Numbered from the stretch's first letter, positions 17,659-26,854 are shown. The stretch: DNA of 64,000 nucleotides from Holtiella sp036655075 (GCF_036655075.1 NZ_JAVVQU010000004.1:47998-111997); one strand, 5' to 3'. Notes: generated by a model not told the origin, from the sequence alone. Numbers and translations are program-made.

Positions 17659-20196
17659 TTAGAATCCTTTAGAAGTGCGAACACTTGGAAGATAGTTTTT
17701 AGCTGTACGTTCTACGAAAATTCTAGTATTGAAGTCGCTAAGGGTAACATTTTCAAAAGTAACAAGTTGTTGCCCATCGGTTGCTTCTTCGGAAATCATA
17801 TGTGCAGTAGAACCTTCTAAGCTTGTGTAAAGGTTGATGATATCGCCTTTATCTATATTACGGATGACAACTTTGTTATCTGCAGTGATTTCTATCTCAG
17901 AAGGTTGAACTTTTCTAGATTGCTCTGGATAACCTTCTTCAAATAGTTCAAATGCATAAATTCTAGTGTGACCACCACCATTAATACTGATTTGAGCTGG
18001 TTCAATAATTTGTAGACGAATGAATCTTGCATCTGTTGGTGAAAATAACATTCTATTGATGATATCAGCTGTATTATCTTGAACCTCATCAATAAGAGTG
18101 AAGGTTTCGCCATCTGTACTTGCTAAGATTTGTAATTCCTTTGTATTCCAAATTCTTGTTTCACCAGCTTCTGGATGCCCACAGTTAATGATACGGTATT
18201 GTTTAATGTTTTTTATCTCTTGTAAATCAAGAGTTAAGTGTGGTCTATAAGCTCTAGAACACCATTTTCCACTCTTAATTGTACCATCAATTGCTTTTGT
18301 TGGTTCTTGACCATCATTTGGCTCATCAGATGCAGTTGCAGTTACACCAGAAGAAACAAGAGCAATATTGTTCATAGAGTAGTCTAAGTAAAGTGGTGCT
18401 GTTTCAGTGCCAGCTAAGATTGCAGATTTTTTAAGAGTTTCTTGTAAGAATGGTTTCACAAGAAGTGTACCTACATCTACAGTAAAGTATCTTTCAGCAC
18501 CATCTTTAAGACGAAGAACTTTGCATTCTTCCATGTCTTCAAGCTGTCTGAGTGCTACTTCATTTTTCAATTCCATAAGACGAATGTCATTTGATTTTAA
18601 GGCAAGAAGTGCTTCCATAATGTTTACACCAGCTGCACCCATTAAAAGTGTAGCATCTAAGAATGGGCTAAGTTCTGCTAAAAGCTGTGCATTTTTACAG
18701 TCAGTATTAATATTTTCTACAGCTTTAGCCATTTTATCAAATGCGTTGGCAAGATTTGTAGCAGGTATAGTAATGTCTGTTCCATTATCTAATGCTGTAG
18801 TAAGGGCAGTGATATCATCTCTTAAGTACCAAGATTCATCGAAGAGGAAAGCACCACTTTTTCCACCATCTTCTTTTACGTAACAACAGTTAGAAGCAAA
18901 GATTTGAAGATCTTCGGCAACTTCTGGTGCAATGGCTTTGAAAGAGTGAACAAAGCTAAGTTCAGCATTAAAGACATCTGTGTTCCAGTTATGATCTGCA
19001 ATACAGAAAAGTGCTTGTTTAGAAGCTTGAGCTTGATTCATAGGATTTGAGAAGAATCCATTGATGTTGTCTACATCTGGGTTTAAAACATCGATTTTAC
19101 CCATAAGAAGTTTTGCATCACAGTAGTCATTTACTGGGTAGTTCCACCAAACAGATAAGTTTTTGTCTGTACCAATTTCACGCTTAGGTGCATCAAACTG
19201 TTCTTTGGCAATATTAGACATAGTAGCAGAACCAGTCCACATGATTTCTACGTCATCATGAAGGAGCGCTACAAACGGTTTGAAATATTTCTCCATAGAA
19301 GGGCCCCATGCTTCACAGTATCTTGTGCCAACAGTGATAAGTGGGCGGATATCTCCATGGGCTTTAACGAATTCTGTATCCACACGGTTGATATAACGTG
19401 CTTGTTGAGCACCATCTGGGTAACCGCCGATATCATCAAAGAGTATACCAAATTGTCGTACACCAAGTGTGTAGAGTTGTTCAAGCTTAGCAATAGTAGA
19501 TTGGAAGTCGGATTCAGAGTCTAAATCAATAGAGTCTCCGGGATGGATAGTCCATACAAAGTTTAAGTTGTTAGCATGTCCACATGCAGCAAGCTCAGCA
19601 ATTTCAGCAGCTTTATCTGCTGGGTAAAACTCTCTCCAGTGACTTCTGTGGTAAGGATCATCTTTAGGTGCGTAAATATAAGTATTAAGTTTATGTTCAC
19701 CACCAAATACCATTAAGTCTTTGCGGTCTTCGTGACTCCAAGGGAAACCGTAGAATCCTTCTATGTAACCTCTATAAAGAATCTCAGGATAGTCAGTAAG
19801 GGTTAAAGTTTGCAGGGTATTGCTTTCCATTTGAGTAAGAATTTTGCCAAGTGTCATAACACCATAGTGTAAGCCATCTGCATCACAACCAGCAATAGTA
19901 ATGGTGCAAGTTGCATCACCAGCAATAGAAAGTGTGTACCCTTCTGTTTTGTTAAGTGCTGCTGCACAAGATGCAGTAGTTTGATCTTTAAAGGTAATAG
20001 TTGTTTGACCTAAAGTAGGTGCTGCTGCATAATCAACTTCAAATCCAGCATGAATAAGTATTTCTTCTAACTTGTTTAGCGTTGCAGTTTTTGGTGTCGC
20101 ATCTTGCACGATGGAAATTGTTTTTGTAAGTGATAATAAGTTGGATCCGTATACCACATTTTGTGGAACTGGAAAAATAGTATAAGTATTACACAT
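17659..20196 (-). CDS. GH84 beta-N-acetylglucosaminidase (NagJ/hyaluronidase-like), intracellular
   Basis: 845 residues. Residues ~1-135 form a GH20b-type N-terminal domain, ~138-430 the GH84 barrel (RGYIEGFYGFPWSHEDRKDL, YIYAPKDDPYHRSHWREFYP), with the catalytic Asp pair D254-D255 in FGILFDDIGG. A helical region follows, then a discoidin-type domain at ~610-740 (KAIDGTIKSGKWCSRAYRPH, TDARFIRLQII). The family removes beta-linked GlcNAc through substrate-assisted catalysis. Unlike secreted clostridial relatives, the N terminus (MCNTYTIFPVPQNVVYG) has no signal peptide, so it should act on imported oligosaccharides. A GCGAGG site precedes the start. It is co-directional with galM and divergent from galK. 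Confidence 0.92.
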   Translation of the reverse strand: MCNTYTIFPVPQNVVYGSNLLSLTKTISIVQDATPKTATLNKLEEILIHAGFEVDYAAAPTLGQTTITFKDQTTASCAAALNKTEGYTLSIAGDATCTITIAGCDADGLHYGVMTLGKILTQMESNTLQTLTLTDYPEILYRGYIEGFYGFPWSHEDRKDLMVFGGEHKLNTYIYAPKDDPYHRSHWREFYPADKAAEIAELAACGHANNLNFVWTIHPGDSIDLDSESDFQSTIAKLEQLYTLGVRQFGILFDDIGGYPDGAQQARYINRVDTEFVKAHGDIRPLITVGTRYCEAWGPSMEKYFKPFVALLHDDVEIMWTGSATMSNIAKEQFDAPKREIGTDKNLSVWWNYPVNDYCDAKLLMGKIDVLNPDVDNINGFFSNPMNQAQASKQALFCIADHNWNTDVFNAELSFVHSFKAIAPEVAEDLQIFASNCCYVKEDGGKSGAFLFDESWYLRDDITALTTALDNGTDITIPATNLANAFDKMAKAVENINTDCKNAQLLAELSPFLDATLLMGAAGVNIMEALLALKSNDIRLMELKNEVALRQLEDMEECKVLRLKDGAERYFTVDVGTLLVKPFLQETLKKSAILAGTETAPLYLDYSMNNIALVSSGVTATASDEPNDGQEPTKAIDGTIKSGKWCSRAYRPHLTLDLQEIKNIKQYRIINCGHPEAGETRIWNTKELQILASTDGETFTLIDEVQDNTADIINRMLFSPTDARFIRLQIIEPAQISINGGGHTRIYAFELFEEGYPEQSRKVQPSEIEITADNKVVIRNIDKGDIINLYTSLEGSTAHMISEEATDGQQLVTFENVTLSDFNTRIFVERTAKNYLPSVRTSKGF

Positions 20197-20426
20197 ACTG
20201 TAACCTCGCTTTTATATAATATTTTTATTGAATTACTATTAATATTTTACTATATTTTTTACTTTTTTTCATGTACTTTTTATAATTTATTTATAATAAC
20301 TATAAATAGAGTAAGTAATTTGTAAAAAGTGTATGAAATATAAGGAGTAAAGACAAATAATAGAACTTCGTACTCTTGATTTAAAAATATTTTTTACTAA
20401 ATGAGAAATGAAAAAAGTATAAGATT

Positions 20427-20480
20427 TAGACATAGTTTTTTTAGTAAATATATGATATTATATTAGTAAAAAAATTACTA
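20427..20480 (+). promoter_or_regulatory. galK promoter and candidate LacI/GalR-type operator
   Basis: TAGACA (20427-20432) and TATGAT (20451-20456), 18 bp apart, form a likely promoter. TAGTAA-AAAAA-TTACTA (20464-20480) is a 17-bp dyad just before the ribosome site, and further TTTAGTAAA / TTTACTAAA half-sites lie at 20439-20448 and about 20392-20400. Similar half-sites are known as GalR operators in low-GC bacteria. The divergent GH84 side holds more TACTA-type elements near 20234-20260. Repression by the nearby LacI-family protein is inference. Confidence 0.5.
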
Positions 20481-20493
20481 GGAGATAGAAAAG

Positions 20494-21654
20494 ATGAATT
20501 TTGAAGAAATGCATTTAAAATTTAATCAAGTTTTTCAACAGGAGTATGAAACTAAATATTTTGCTCCAGGACGTATCAATATAATAGGCGAACATATTGA
20601 TTATAATGGTGGTTTAGTATTTCCTTGCCCCATTACACTTGGAACATATGCATTAGTAAGTAAGCGCAATGACAAAATGGTGCAAGCGTATTCTATGAAT
20701 TTTGAAAACCTTGGTGTAATAGGATTTAGTCTAGATGACTTAACTTATAACAAAGAACATAATTGGGTCAATTATGTTAAAGGGGTAGCAAAAGTTTTAT
20801 TAGAAGAAGGATATGAACTTAATCACGGTTTCAATATAGTTGTTTATGGAAATATTCCAAATGGTTCAGGTCTATCTTCATCAGCTTCTTTAGAAATGCT
20901 CTGTACCACTATTTTTAAGGACTTATTTAGCTTAAGTATTACTCCAGTAGAAGCGGCTTTACTTGGGAAAAAGGTAGAAAATGAATATATTGGTGTAAAT
21001 AGTGGAATTATGGATCAATTTGCTATTTCACTTGGTAAAAAAAATCAAGTTATTTTACTAGATTGCAACACCTTAGAATATTCATACCATCCTCTACAAT
21101 TAGAAAAGCATAGTATTGTTATTATGAATACAAACAAACGTCGTGAGTTAGCAGATTCTAAGTACAACGAGCGTCGTAGTGAATGTGAAGCTGCTTTAGC
21201 TAAACTTCAAACAGTATGTGATGCAAGCAATTTATGTGAAGTGAGTTTAGAAATATTAGAGGCACATAAAGCCCTTTTAAGCGAAGTAGAGTATCGTCGT
21301 GTGCATCACGTTATTACAGAAAATATGAGAGTGAAACAAGCAACTGTAGCACTTCAAGCAGGGGACTTAGTTCAACTTGGAAAGCTTTTAAATGGTTCAC
21401 ATGAGTCTTTATGCAAAGATTATGAAGTAACAGGTACAGAGCTTGATGCTTTAGTAGAAGCAGCTTGGGGAGTAGAAGGTGTACTTGGTGCACGTATGAC
21501 AGGTGCTGGATTTGGTGGCTGTAGTATTGCTCTTGTAGAAAATGGATGTGTAGACAACTTCATTGAAGTAGTAGGCAAAAAATATGAAGAAGAGATAGGA
21601 TATGCAGCATCATTTTTTGTAGCAACAATCGGTGATGGTCCTATTCGTATTTAG
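20494..21654 (+). CDS. galK: Galactokinase
   Basis: It phosphorylates galactose at C1 with ATP, the first Leloir step. 386 residues, normal length. The galactokinase signature GRINIIGEHIDYNGG is near residue 27, the GHMP ATP motif PNGSGLSSSASLEM near 121, and the C-terminal GHMP motif ARMTGAGFGGCSIAL near 333. An AGGAGA site lies 8 bp before the ATG. galT follows after 24 bp as a two-gene operon. GalE and a beta-galactosidase are not in the window. Confidence 0.96.
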   Translation: MNFEEMHLKFNQVFQQEYETKYFAPGRINIIGEHIDYNGGLVFPCPITLGTYALVSKRNDKMVQAYSMNFENLGVIGFSLDDLTYNKEHNWVNYVKGVAKVLLEEGYELNHGFNIVVYGNIPNGSGLSSSASLEMLCTTIFKDLFSLSITPVEAALLGKKVENEYIGVNSGIMDQFAISLGKKNQVILLDCNTLEYSYHPLQLEKHSIVIMNTNKRRELADSKYNERRSECEAALAKLQTVCDASNLCEVSLEILEAHKALLSEVEYRRVHHVITENMRVKQATVALQAGDLVQLGKLLNGSHESLCKDYEVTGTELDALVEAAWGVEGVLGARMTGAGFGGCSIALVENGCVDNFIEVVGKKYEEEIGYAASFFVATIGDGPIRI

Positions 21655-21678
21655 TAAATAATAAAGGGGGATGTAAAG

Positions 21679-23190
21679 ATGAAAATAAAAACACTTACTT
21701 TAAGTGAGCGACTATGTGGACTTATTGATAGGTTAATAGAACTCAACATTAAAAATCATTTGATTGAAGAAATGGACGCTATTTACATCCGTAATAGACT
21801 TTTAGCTTTATTTAAAGAAGATTATTATATACTTTCTTGTACATCAAAAAGTGATGCATACGAAGTTTTAGAACAACTTGTAGAAGTTGCACTAGAAAAA
21901 AACTTAATAGAGGGCAACGTGCCTGCACGTGACCGCTTTATTAGTGGAATAATGGACTTGTTTTTAGATAAACCATCTGGTGTGAATGCGAAATTCTTTA
22001 GTCTTTATAATGAAGACCCAAGAAATGCAACGAAATATTTTTATGAATTGAGTCAACTCTCTACTTACATAAAAGTTAAACAACTTGCTAAAAATAATCA
22101 GTTCAATATACAGTCACCTTATGGTGAAATTCAAATTACAATTAATCTCTCTAAGCCAGAAAAAGATCCTAAGCAAATAGCATTAGAAAGATTAGCACCA
22201 AGTAGTAACTACCCAATGTGTCTACTTTGTCAGGAAAATGAAGGATACGAAGGGACAATTAAGCATCCAGATCGTGCAAATCATCGTATGATTCGTGTAG
22301 AGCTTAATCAAAAGTCTTGGCTTATGCAATATTCTCCATATCTGTATTATAATGAACACTGTATCGTATTATCTGATACGCATACACCAATGCAGATTAC
22401 AGCCAATACATTTTATAACTTATTAGACTTTACAACTCAGTTTCCACACTACTTTATTGGGTCCAATGCAGATTTACCTATTGTAGGTGGATCTATTCTA
22501 TCTCATGAGCATTATCAAGGTGGGAATCATGTGTTCCCTATGGATCATGCAACAACATTGTTTGAGTTTACTTTACCAAAGTATGAGCAAATTCAAGGAA
22601 AAGTTGTAAACTGGCCACTTTCTACCATTGAATTAGTATCTGATTCAGTAGAAGCGTTAGCTGCATGTAGTCATGAGATATTGGAACTTTGGAGAGATTA
22701 TAGTGATGAGAGCTGTGATATTTTAGCATACACACAAGACACACCACATAACACGATTACACCAATTTGTAAGCGTGAAGGTGACCACTATGTGATGCGA
22801 TTAGTACTACGTAATAATCGTACAACTGAAGCACATCCTCTAGGAATATTCCATCCACATGAAGATGTACAACACATTAAAAAAGAAAACATAGGTCTTA
22901 TTGAAGTAATGGGTCTGGCTATTTTGCCAGGTCGTCTTTTAACAGAACTTGAAGATGTGAAAAAGTATGTAGTAGGTGATGTGGCTGAAGTTGCCGAGAA
23001 TCACCAAGCATGGGCAGCACAACTTAAAGATACTTACACTGGGCAAGATGTAGAAAGCTATATTAGGCAAGCTCTTGGAGATAAGTTTGTAAGAGTCTTA
23101 GAGGATGCAGGTGTCTATAAATTAGATACAGCAGGCCTTATAGGGTTTAAACGATTTATTGAAACCTGCGGGGGCGTACTAGAATCTTAA
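21679..23190 (+). CDS. galT: UTP-hexose-1-phosphate / galactose-1-phosphate uridylyltransferase, class II
   Basis: It exchanges UMP between UDP-glucose and galactose-1-phosphate. At 503 residues it is the long Firmicute (class II) form rather than the ~350-residue class I. Visible motifs include YPMCLLCQENEGYEG (metal-type cysteines), the histidine-rich SILSHEHYQGGNHVFPM near residue 277, and HNTITPICKREGD. An AAGGGGGAT site precedes it. It is the second and last gene of the galK operon; a strong terminator follows. Confidence 0.95.
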   Translation: MKIKTLTLSERLCGLIDRLIELNIKNHLIEEMDAIYIRNRLLALFKEDYYILSCTSKSDAYEVLEQLVEVALEKNLIEGNVPARDRFISGIMDLFLDKPSGVNAKFFSLYNEDPRNATKYFYELSQLSTYIKVKQLAKNNQFNIQSPYGEIQITINLSKPEKDPKQIALERLAPSSNYPMCLLCQENEGYEGTIKHPDRANHRMIRVELNQKSWLMQYSPYLYYNEHCIVLSDTHTPMQITANTFYNLLDFTTQFPHYFIGSNADLPIVGGSILSHEHYQGGNHVFPMDHATTLFEFTLPKYEQIQGKVVNWPLSTIELVSDSVEALAACSHEILELWRDYSDESCDILAYTQDTPHNTITPICKREGDHYVMRLVLRNNRTTEAHPLGIFHPHEDVQHIKKENIGLIEVMGLAILPGRLLTELEDVKKYVVGDVAEVAENHQAWAAQLKDTYTGQDVESYIRQALGDKFVRVLEDAGVYKLDTAGLIGFKRFIETCGGVLES

Positions 23191-23204
23191 ATAAATAGGT
23201 TAGC

Positions 23205-23251
23205 AAAAGAGGGTTATAGGCTAAAATCAGTTTAGTCTATAACCCTCTTTT
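23205..23251 (+). terminator. Intrinsic terminator of galKT
   Basis: A stem of about 21 bp (one G-U pair) around AGAGGGTTATAG with CTATAACCCTCT, followed by TTTTA. It starts 15 bp after the galT stop. Confidence 0.9.
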
Positions 23252-23337
23252 ACTATATAGTGCATTTGAATATGTTGTTTGGCAAATATGGTCACTCGCA
23301 TAAACGGTGCTAGATTAAACTTTTGGAAAATACAAAC

Positions 23338-23487
23338 GTAAAGTGCTTGCTGCAGGTGTTCTCAGGTGTAAGCGTTTACCCACAGGAATCTTTGGATGAA
23401 AGGGATGCGCAAGGGCATGTATCATGGACAGTACCTGAAGGTGGAATCTATAAGAGGGTATCACTTTGCAGGCTTAGGTGCTTATAA
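23338..23487 (+). pseudogene. Possible glycoside-hydrolase remnant
   Basis: The 258 bp between the galT terminator and the MATE gene hold no complete gene. One frame (23338-23487) reads VYPQESLDERDAQGHVSWTV followed by PEGG, which resembles the GH2/GH106-type motif D-x-G-x-L-x-W-x-V-P-E-G. It has no start, no ribosome site and ends abruptly at a stop. A second frame over the same bases carries no recognisable motif. It is probably a decayed fragment of a larger enzyme gene. Weak evidence. Confidence 0.3.
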
Positions 23488-23509
23488 AGTCTCTATTTAC
23501 ATAGGACAT

Positions 23510-24844
23510 TTATGCACCTGTAAGTTGTTGATTAATACGAAGTTGCTTAATACCAAAGAAAATGGCAAAAGTAATAAGTTCTGTAATAGGAAATACAAGC
23601 CAAATGCCAGATTCTCCTAAGAAGCGAGGAAGAATAAGGACTAGGATGAAGATGAGGGCAATACCTCGTATAAATGCCATTACAGTAGAATAAAATGAGC
23701 ATTCTATAGATTGGAAATAGTACATAAGGACTGTATTAAATCCGGTAAAAGCAAAAGCGAAGAAGTATAGACGAATAGCGTGTGCACCTTGTGAGATAAC
23801 AGCTGGGTCATTAGCAACTAAACTACTAATGATAGGATGAGAGAATACATCTAGGATAATAAAGGAAAGGAGTCCAGCACCTCCTGCAACCCACATGGCA
23901 TAGGAATGGGCAAGCTTGACAACAGGAAAATTCTTAAGCCCAAAGTTGACACTAATAATAGGTTGACTAGCTTGAGCCATACCACCAAAGAGGCCTTTTG
24001 CAATGAATGCGATATTTGAGATGACACTAAAAATGGCAACAGCGGTTGCGCCGCTTACTTCTATCAATGCTAAATTGATTAGGAAAATGGTGACACCTGT
24101 GGAAATCTCGAGTAGGCTAGCACCAATTCCATTTTTAATCATACGGATATATAAAGACATGTTGATACAATCTTTGGTTAAATAGATTGAATTTTTTTTG
24201 TAAACAAAGTGTAGTAATAAGATACACATACTAATAGTAAAGCCAATAGCTGTAGCAAAAGCAGCGCCAAAGGTACCCCAACCTAAAGGAATAATGAAAA
24301 TATAATCTAGGATAATGTTAATTACATTACCTACCATACCAGCTAGCATAACAAGTTTAGGATTACCATCTGCACGTACTAGGACAGTTAAAGCACCTGT
24401 AAACATATAGAATAAAACACCATAGCAGATAGGTTTTAAATAAGCAATAACACCTTCCATGATAGACGCATCTGCACCGAGGAGGAGGGCTAATTCTTTA
24501 GTAAAGAGCACACTAAAAATGGTGAGTAAAATACCTAAAATAAGAATAGTACCCATTGCCATTGTAAAGGCTTTATTGGCATCAGCTTGGTTTCCTTCTC
24601 CTTTTAAGACACCTATAGTGATAGAGGCACCTACACCAATTAAAATAGCTAGAGCAGAATAAATCGTAAAAATAGGTAGTGAAATATTAAGTGCTGCAAG
24701 TCCGTTACTTCCTTCACCTAGAGAGACAAATAAAACATCAGCCAGGCAATACAGGCTATAGGTGACCATACCAATGACGGTGGGAAGTAAGTAGCTGACA
24801 TAACTTTTCCATACAGATTGTTTAAGTGAATGTGAAAGATTCAT
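23510..24844 (-). CDS. MATE-family efflux transporter
   Basis: 444 residues with 12 predicted membrane helices arranged in two MatE repeats; it exports drugs or metabolites using a Na+ or H+ gradient. The N-terminal half starts SHSLKQSVWKSYVSYLLPTV and contains GEGSNGLAALNISLP. The second repeat starts near residue 235. An AAGGAG site lies 8 bp before the ATG. The substrate cannot be read from sequence. It is divergent from a GNAT gene across a 174-bp spacer. Confidence 0.9.
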   Translation of the reverse strand: MNLSHSLKQSVWKSYVSYLLPTVIGMVTYSLYCLADVLFVSLGEGSNGLAALNISLPIFTIYSALAILIGVGASITIGVLKGEGNQADANKAFTMAMGTILILGILLTIFSVLFTKELALLLGADASIMEGVIAYLKPICYGVLFYMFTGALTVLVRADGNPKLVMLAGMVGNVINIILDYIFIIPLGWGTFGAAFATAIGFTISMCILLLHFVYKKNSIYLTKDCINMSLYIRMIKNGIGASLLEISTGVTIFLINLALIEVSGATAVAIFSVISNIAFIAKGLFGGMAQASQPIISVNFGLKNFPVVKLAHSYAMWVAGGAGLLSFIILDVFSHPIISSLVANDPAVISQGAHAIRLYFFAFAFTGFNTVLMYYFQSIECSFYSTVMAFIRGIALIFILVLILPRFLGESGIWLVFPITELITFAIFFGIKQLRINQQLTGA

Positions 24845-24951
24845 ATGAAACTCCTTATGTATATAAATGAAATTGAACTGACCTATCTATTCTAATTCTT
24901 CACTATTAAGAATGCAATGACTTTATATACTAAATAATCAATAAAAAAAGA

Positions 24952-24980
24952 TTGACAAAGGGAAACCTTTTAGATAGGAT
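24952..24980 (+). promoter_or_regulatory. Promoter of the GNAT gene with a dyad in the spacer
   Basis: TTGACA (24952-24957), then AAAGG-GAAA-CCTTT (24957-24970), then TAGGAT (24975-24980) with 17-bp spacing. A dyad between the -35 and -10 boxes is the layout seen at MerR-type promoters, but no MerR gene is nearby. Confidence 0.4.
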
Positions 24981-25018
24981 TCAGGTTAGAGATAGACAAG
25001 AGAAGGAGCGTATAAAAT

Positions 25019-25462
25019 ATGCGATTTGAAAGACTTACCAAAGCCCATTTAGACCAAGTGGCCGCCATATATATGAGGGCATTTAATGCACCACCATGGA
25101 ATGATCAGTGGACAGTAGAGACAGCTACTAAAAGACTTTCTAGCATGATGAGTCATGAAGCTAGTTATGGCTTAGTAGCCTATGAAAAGGAACAGTTAGT
25201 AGGAATGATTTTAGGATATGAAGAGCAGTTTTATGATGGCCTTAAGTTTGAAATCAAAGAGTTCTGTACAGATCCTGCAGTTAGTGGAGGTGGATTAGGT
25301 ACTCAACTTTTAAATGAATTTGAAGAACACTTAAAGCATAAGGGAATTGATGAAATTGTATTACTCACTTGCAGAGCAGAGGATACACAAGGTTATTATA
25401 CAAGAAGACAATACAAAGAAATTCAAGAGATGGTTTTGATGGGAAAGAAAATACAAAAATAG
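25019..25462 (+). CDS. GNAT-family N-acetyltransferase
   Basis: 147 residues covering one acetyltransferase fold: the first strand and helix (MRFERLTKAHLDQVAAIYMR), the acetyl-CoA binding loop VSGGGLGTQLLNEFEEHL near residue 92, and the final beta strands (YYTRRQYKEIQEMVLMGKKI). The acceptor is unknown. An AGAAGGAG site precedes the ATG. It is transcribed alone; its terminator overlaps the last codons. Confidence 0.87.
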   Translation: MRFERLTKAHLDQVAAIYMRAFNAPPWNDQWTVETATKRLSSMMSHEASYGLVAYEKEQLVGMILGYEEQFYDGLKFEIKEFCTDPAVSGGGLGTQLLNEFEEHLKHKGIDEIVLLTCRAEDTQGYYTRRQYKEIQEMVLMGKKIQK

Positions 25463-25497
25463 GGACTGTTACAATAGTGTAGCAGTCCCTATTTTTA
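25455..25497. terminator. Bidirectional terminator
   Basis: The inverted repeat AAAAATAGGGACTG / CAGTCCCTATTTTT lies between two convergent genes with A and T tracts on both sides, so it serves both. Confidence 0.9.
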
Positions 25498-25503
25498 TGT
25501 AAT

Positions 25504-26016
25504 TTATTCTTTTTCTTCAGAGTGGTGACGGCTAAGTAGGTAAAGTCCACCTATTATAAAGCCAATGCTTAAAATAGCGGTAGGAATGTTGAAGAAGATA
25601 CTGGTTAAACTTGTGTAATGGCTCCCCAAACGATGTAGGAAAGGTGCAACAAAGTTAGATAAGAGTGCGTAGATGCCTAAAATAAGTGCCACTGTACCAC
25701 AAGGAATGCGGTATTTAATAAAAAAGTCTTTCCACTCATAATGAAGGACTTGTTTAGTTTTATCTATAAAGTCTTCTTCATCAAGGGCGCGCTCGCTAGG
25801 GCCAAAGTGAGAAAGTGTCAAGGTGTCAAAGAAACAGTAAAACCAGATGATTGGTGCAATAAAGCTAAGGAATCCTAAGTGTAGAAAGTCGGCTAGGCTC
25901 AGTGCAAGTCCAAAACTTGCCATAAGTAAGACGCCCTTTTTCATAAGCCCTAAATACATATGTCCAGCCCCAGGAATGAATCCAAATGCCAATGTTAGAA
26001 ATCGATTTTTCTCCAT
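25504..26016 (-). CDS. Small multi-pass membrane protein of unknown function
   Basis: 170 residues. Two closely spaced hydrophobic segments at the start contain the motif FGFIPGAGHMYLGLMKKG, typical of TM2-like or related small membrane proteins. A cytoplasmic loop follows (ALDEEDFIDKTKQVLHYEWK), then two more helices. Its charged end (SRHHSEEKE) suggests a cytoplasmic C terminus. A GGGAGG site precedes the ATG. No enzymatic motif is seen. Confidence 0.65.
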   Translation of the reverse strand: MEKNRFLTLAFGFIPGAGHMYLGLMKKGVLLMASFGLALSLADFLHLGFLSFIAPIIWFYCFFDTLTLSHFGPSERALDEEDFIDKTKQVLHYEWKDFFIKYRIPCGTVALILGIYALLSNFVAPFLHRLGSHYTSLTSIFFNIPTAILSIGFIIGGLYLLSRHHSEEKE

Positions 26017-26186
26017 AATTTAAAACCTCCCATAAATAATCAATATCTTATAATTCTATAGTATAGAATATTTCTTAAGTTCAAGCAGTCATTTTCTTAA
26101 GGTTTCTTTATAATTGATAAATTTATTCCTGAGAATTAACTCATACTAGAAAAAAGAAGATTAAACAAAATAGATAGGAATAAAGA

Positions 26187-26650
26187 ATGAGAAAAAATTT
26201 ATTAATGGCTATGGTTGTAATTTCGAGCCTAGTAGGTTGTGAAAGTATACATGAAAATAAAGCATAAGGGTAACAAGTGCTTTCGGAATCCCAAGGCCTT
26301 TATATGTATTATCTAGTGGAAGAGGATAATCAAGAGCTTTTTGAACAGGCGCTAAACTTTGTAAAAGAATATTTGATTACGCCAGAAGGGATGTTGGTGT
26401 GGAGAAGTCAAAAGAGCCAAGAAATAGTTGCATTACTGGGGCTAAGAAGTGGGACAATGACGAATATGCTATACTTGGCGTGCTGTATAATCAGATAACA
26501 AAGCGAAAAGAACAAGAGGAACAAGTAGAATCTAAGTCTATGGATTCTAGCTTGTGGGAGCAAACTTCAAATAGTAATTTCATGATAGGTATAATTGTTG
26601 TGATAGCAGGGTTTATTGTTGTGTATTTTGTATATAAAAAAAATAAATAG
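26187..26650 (+). pseudogene. Broken lipoprotein gene, possibly GH8-like
   Basis: ATG 26187 begins a lipoprotein signal (lipobox LVGC) that stops after 26 residues at TAA 26265, with a second in-frame TAA at 26271. The same frame then resumes as VLSESQGLYMYYLVEEDNQE, then FVKEYLITPEGMLVWR, which matches the SEGQS-type start of glycoside hydrolase family 8 enzymes. Around 26400-26450 the sense moves to another frame (ITGAKKWDNDEYAILGVLYN) ending in a membrane helix (MIGIIVVIAGFIVVYFVY) and stop at 26650. The stops, frame change and short length mark a pseudogene. The GH8 link rests on one motif. Confidence 0.6.
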
Positions 26651-26854
26651 GTAGTTTTACACAAGGAAGGTCTAGGTATAATGCTTATCTAGACATTTGT
26701 TTTGACTATAATAACGAATTTAGATTAATCTGCATATTTACTTTGACAAACAATAAATTCGACAACTACAATTAAAGGAGATAGTCCATTTTTCACCATA
26801 TAGAGTAGCTTATCTACAACTTAGTATTGAACATATAGGCATGAGGGGAGAACT

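Noticed and set aside
18407..18883. 158-codon + strand frame inside the GH84 gene
   Set aside because: It is the antisense shadow of GH84, low-complexity Ser/Ala-rich, without a ribosome site.
23367..23380. TGTAAGCGTTTACC resembling a catabolite-response (cre) element
   Set aside because: It lies within the decayed coding fragment, downstream of galT and far from any + strand promoter; the match is one base short and probably by chance.
26399..26650. 83-codon frame as an independent small membrane protein
   Set aside because: The start would be GTG without a ribosome site and it continues the sense of the broken upstream frame; a pseudogene explains it better, although late expression cannot be excluded.
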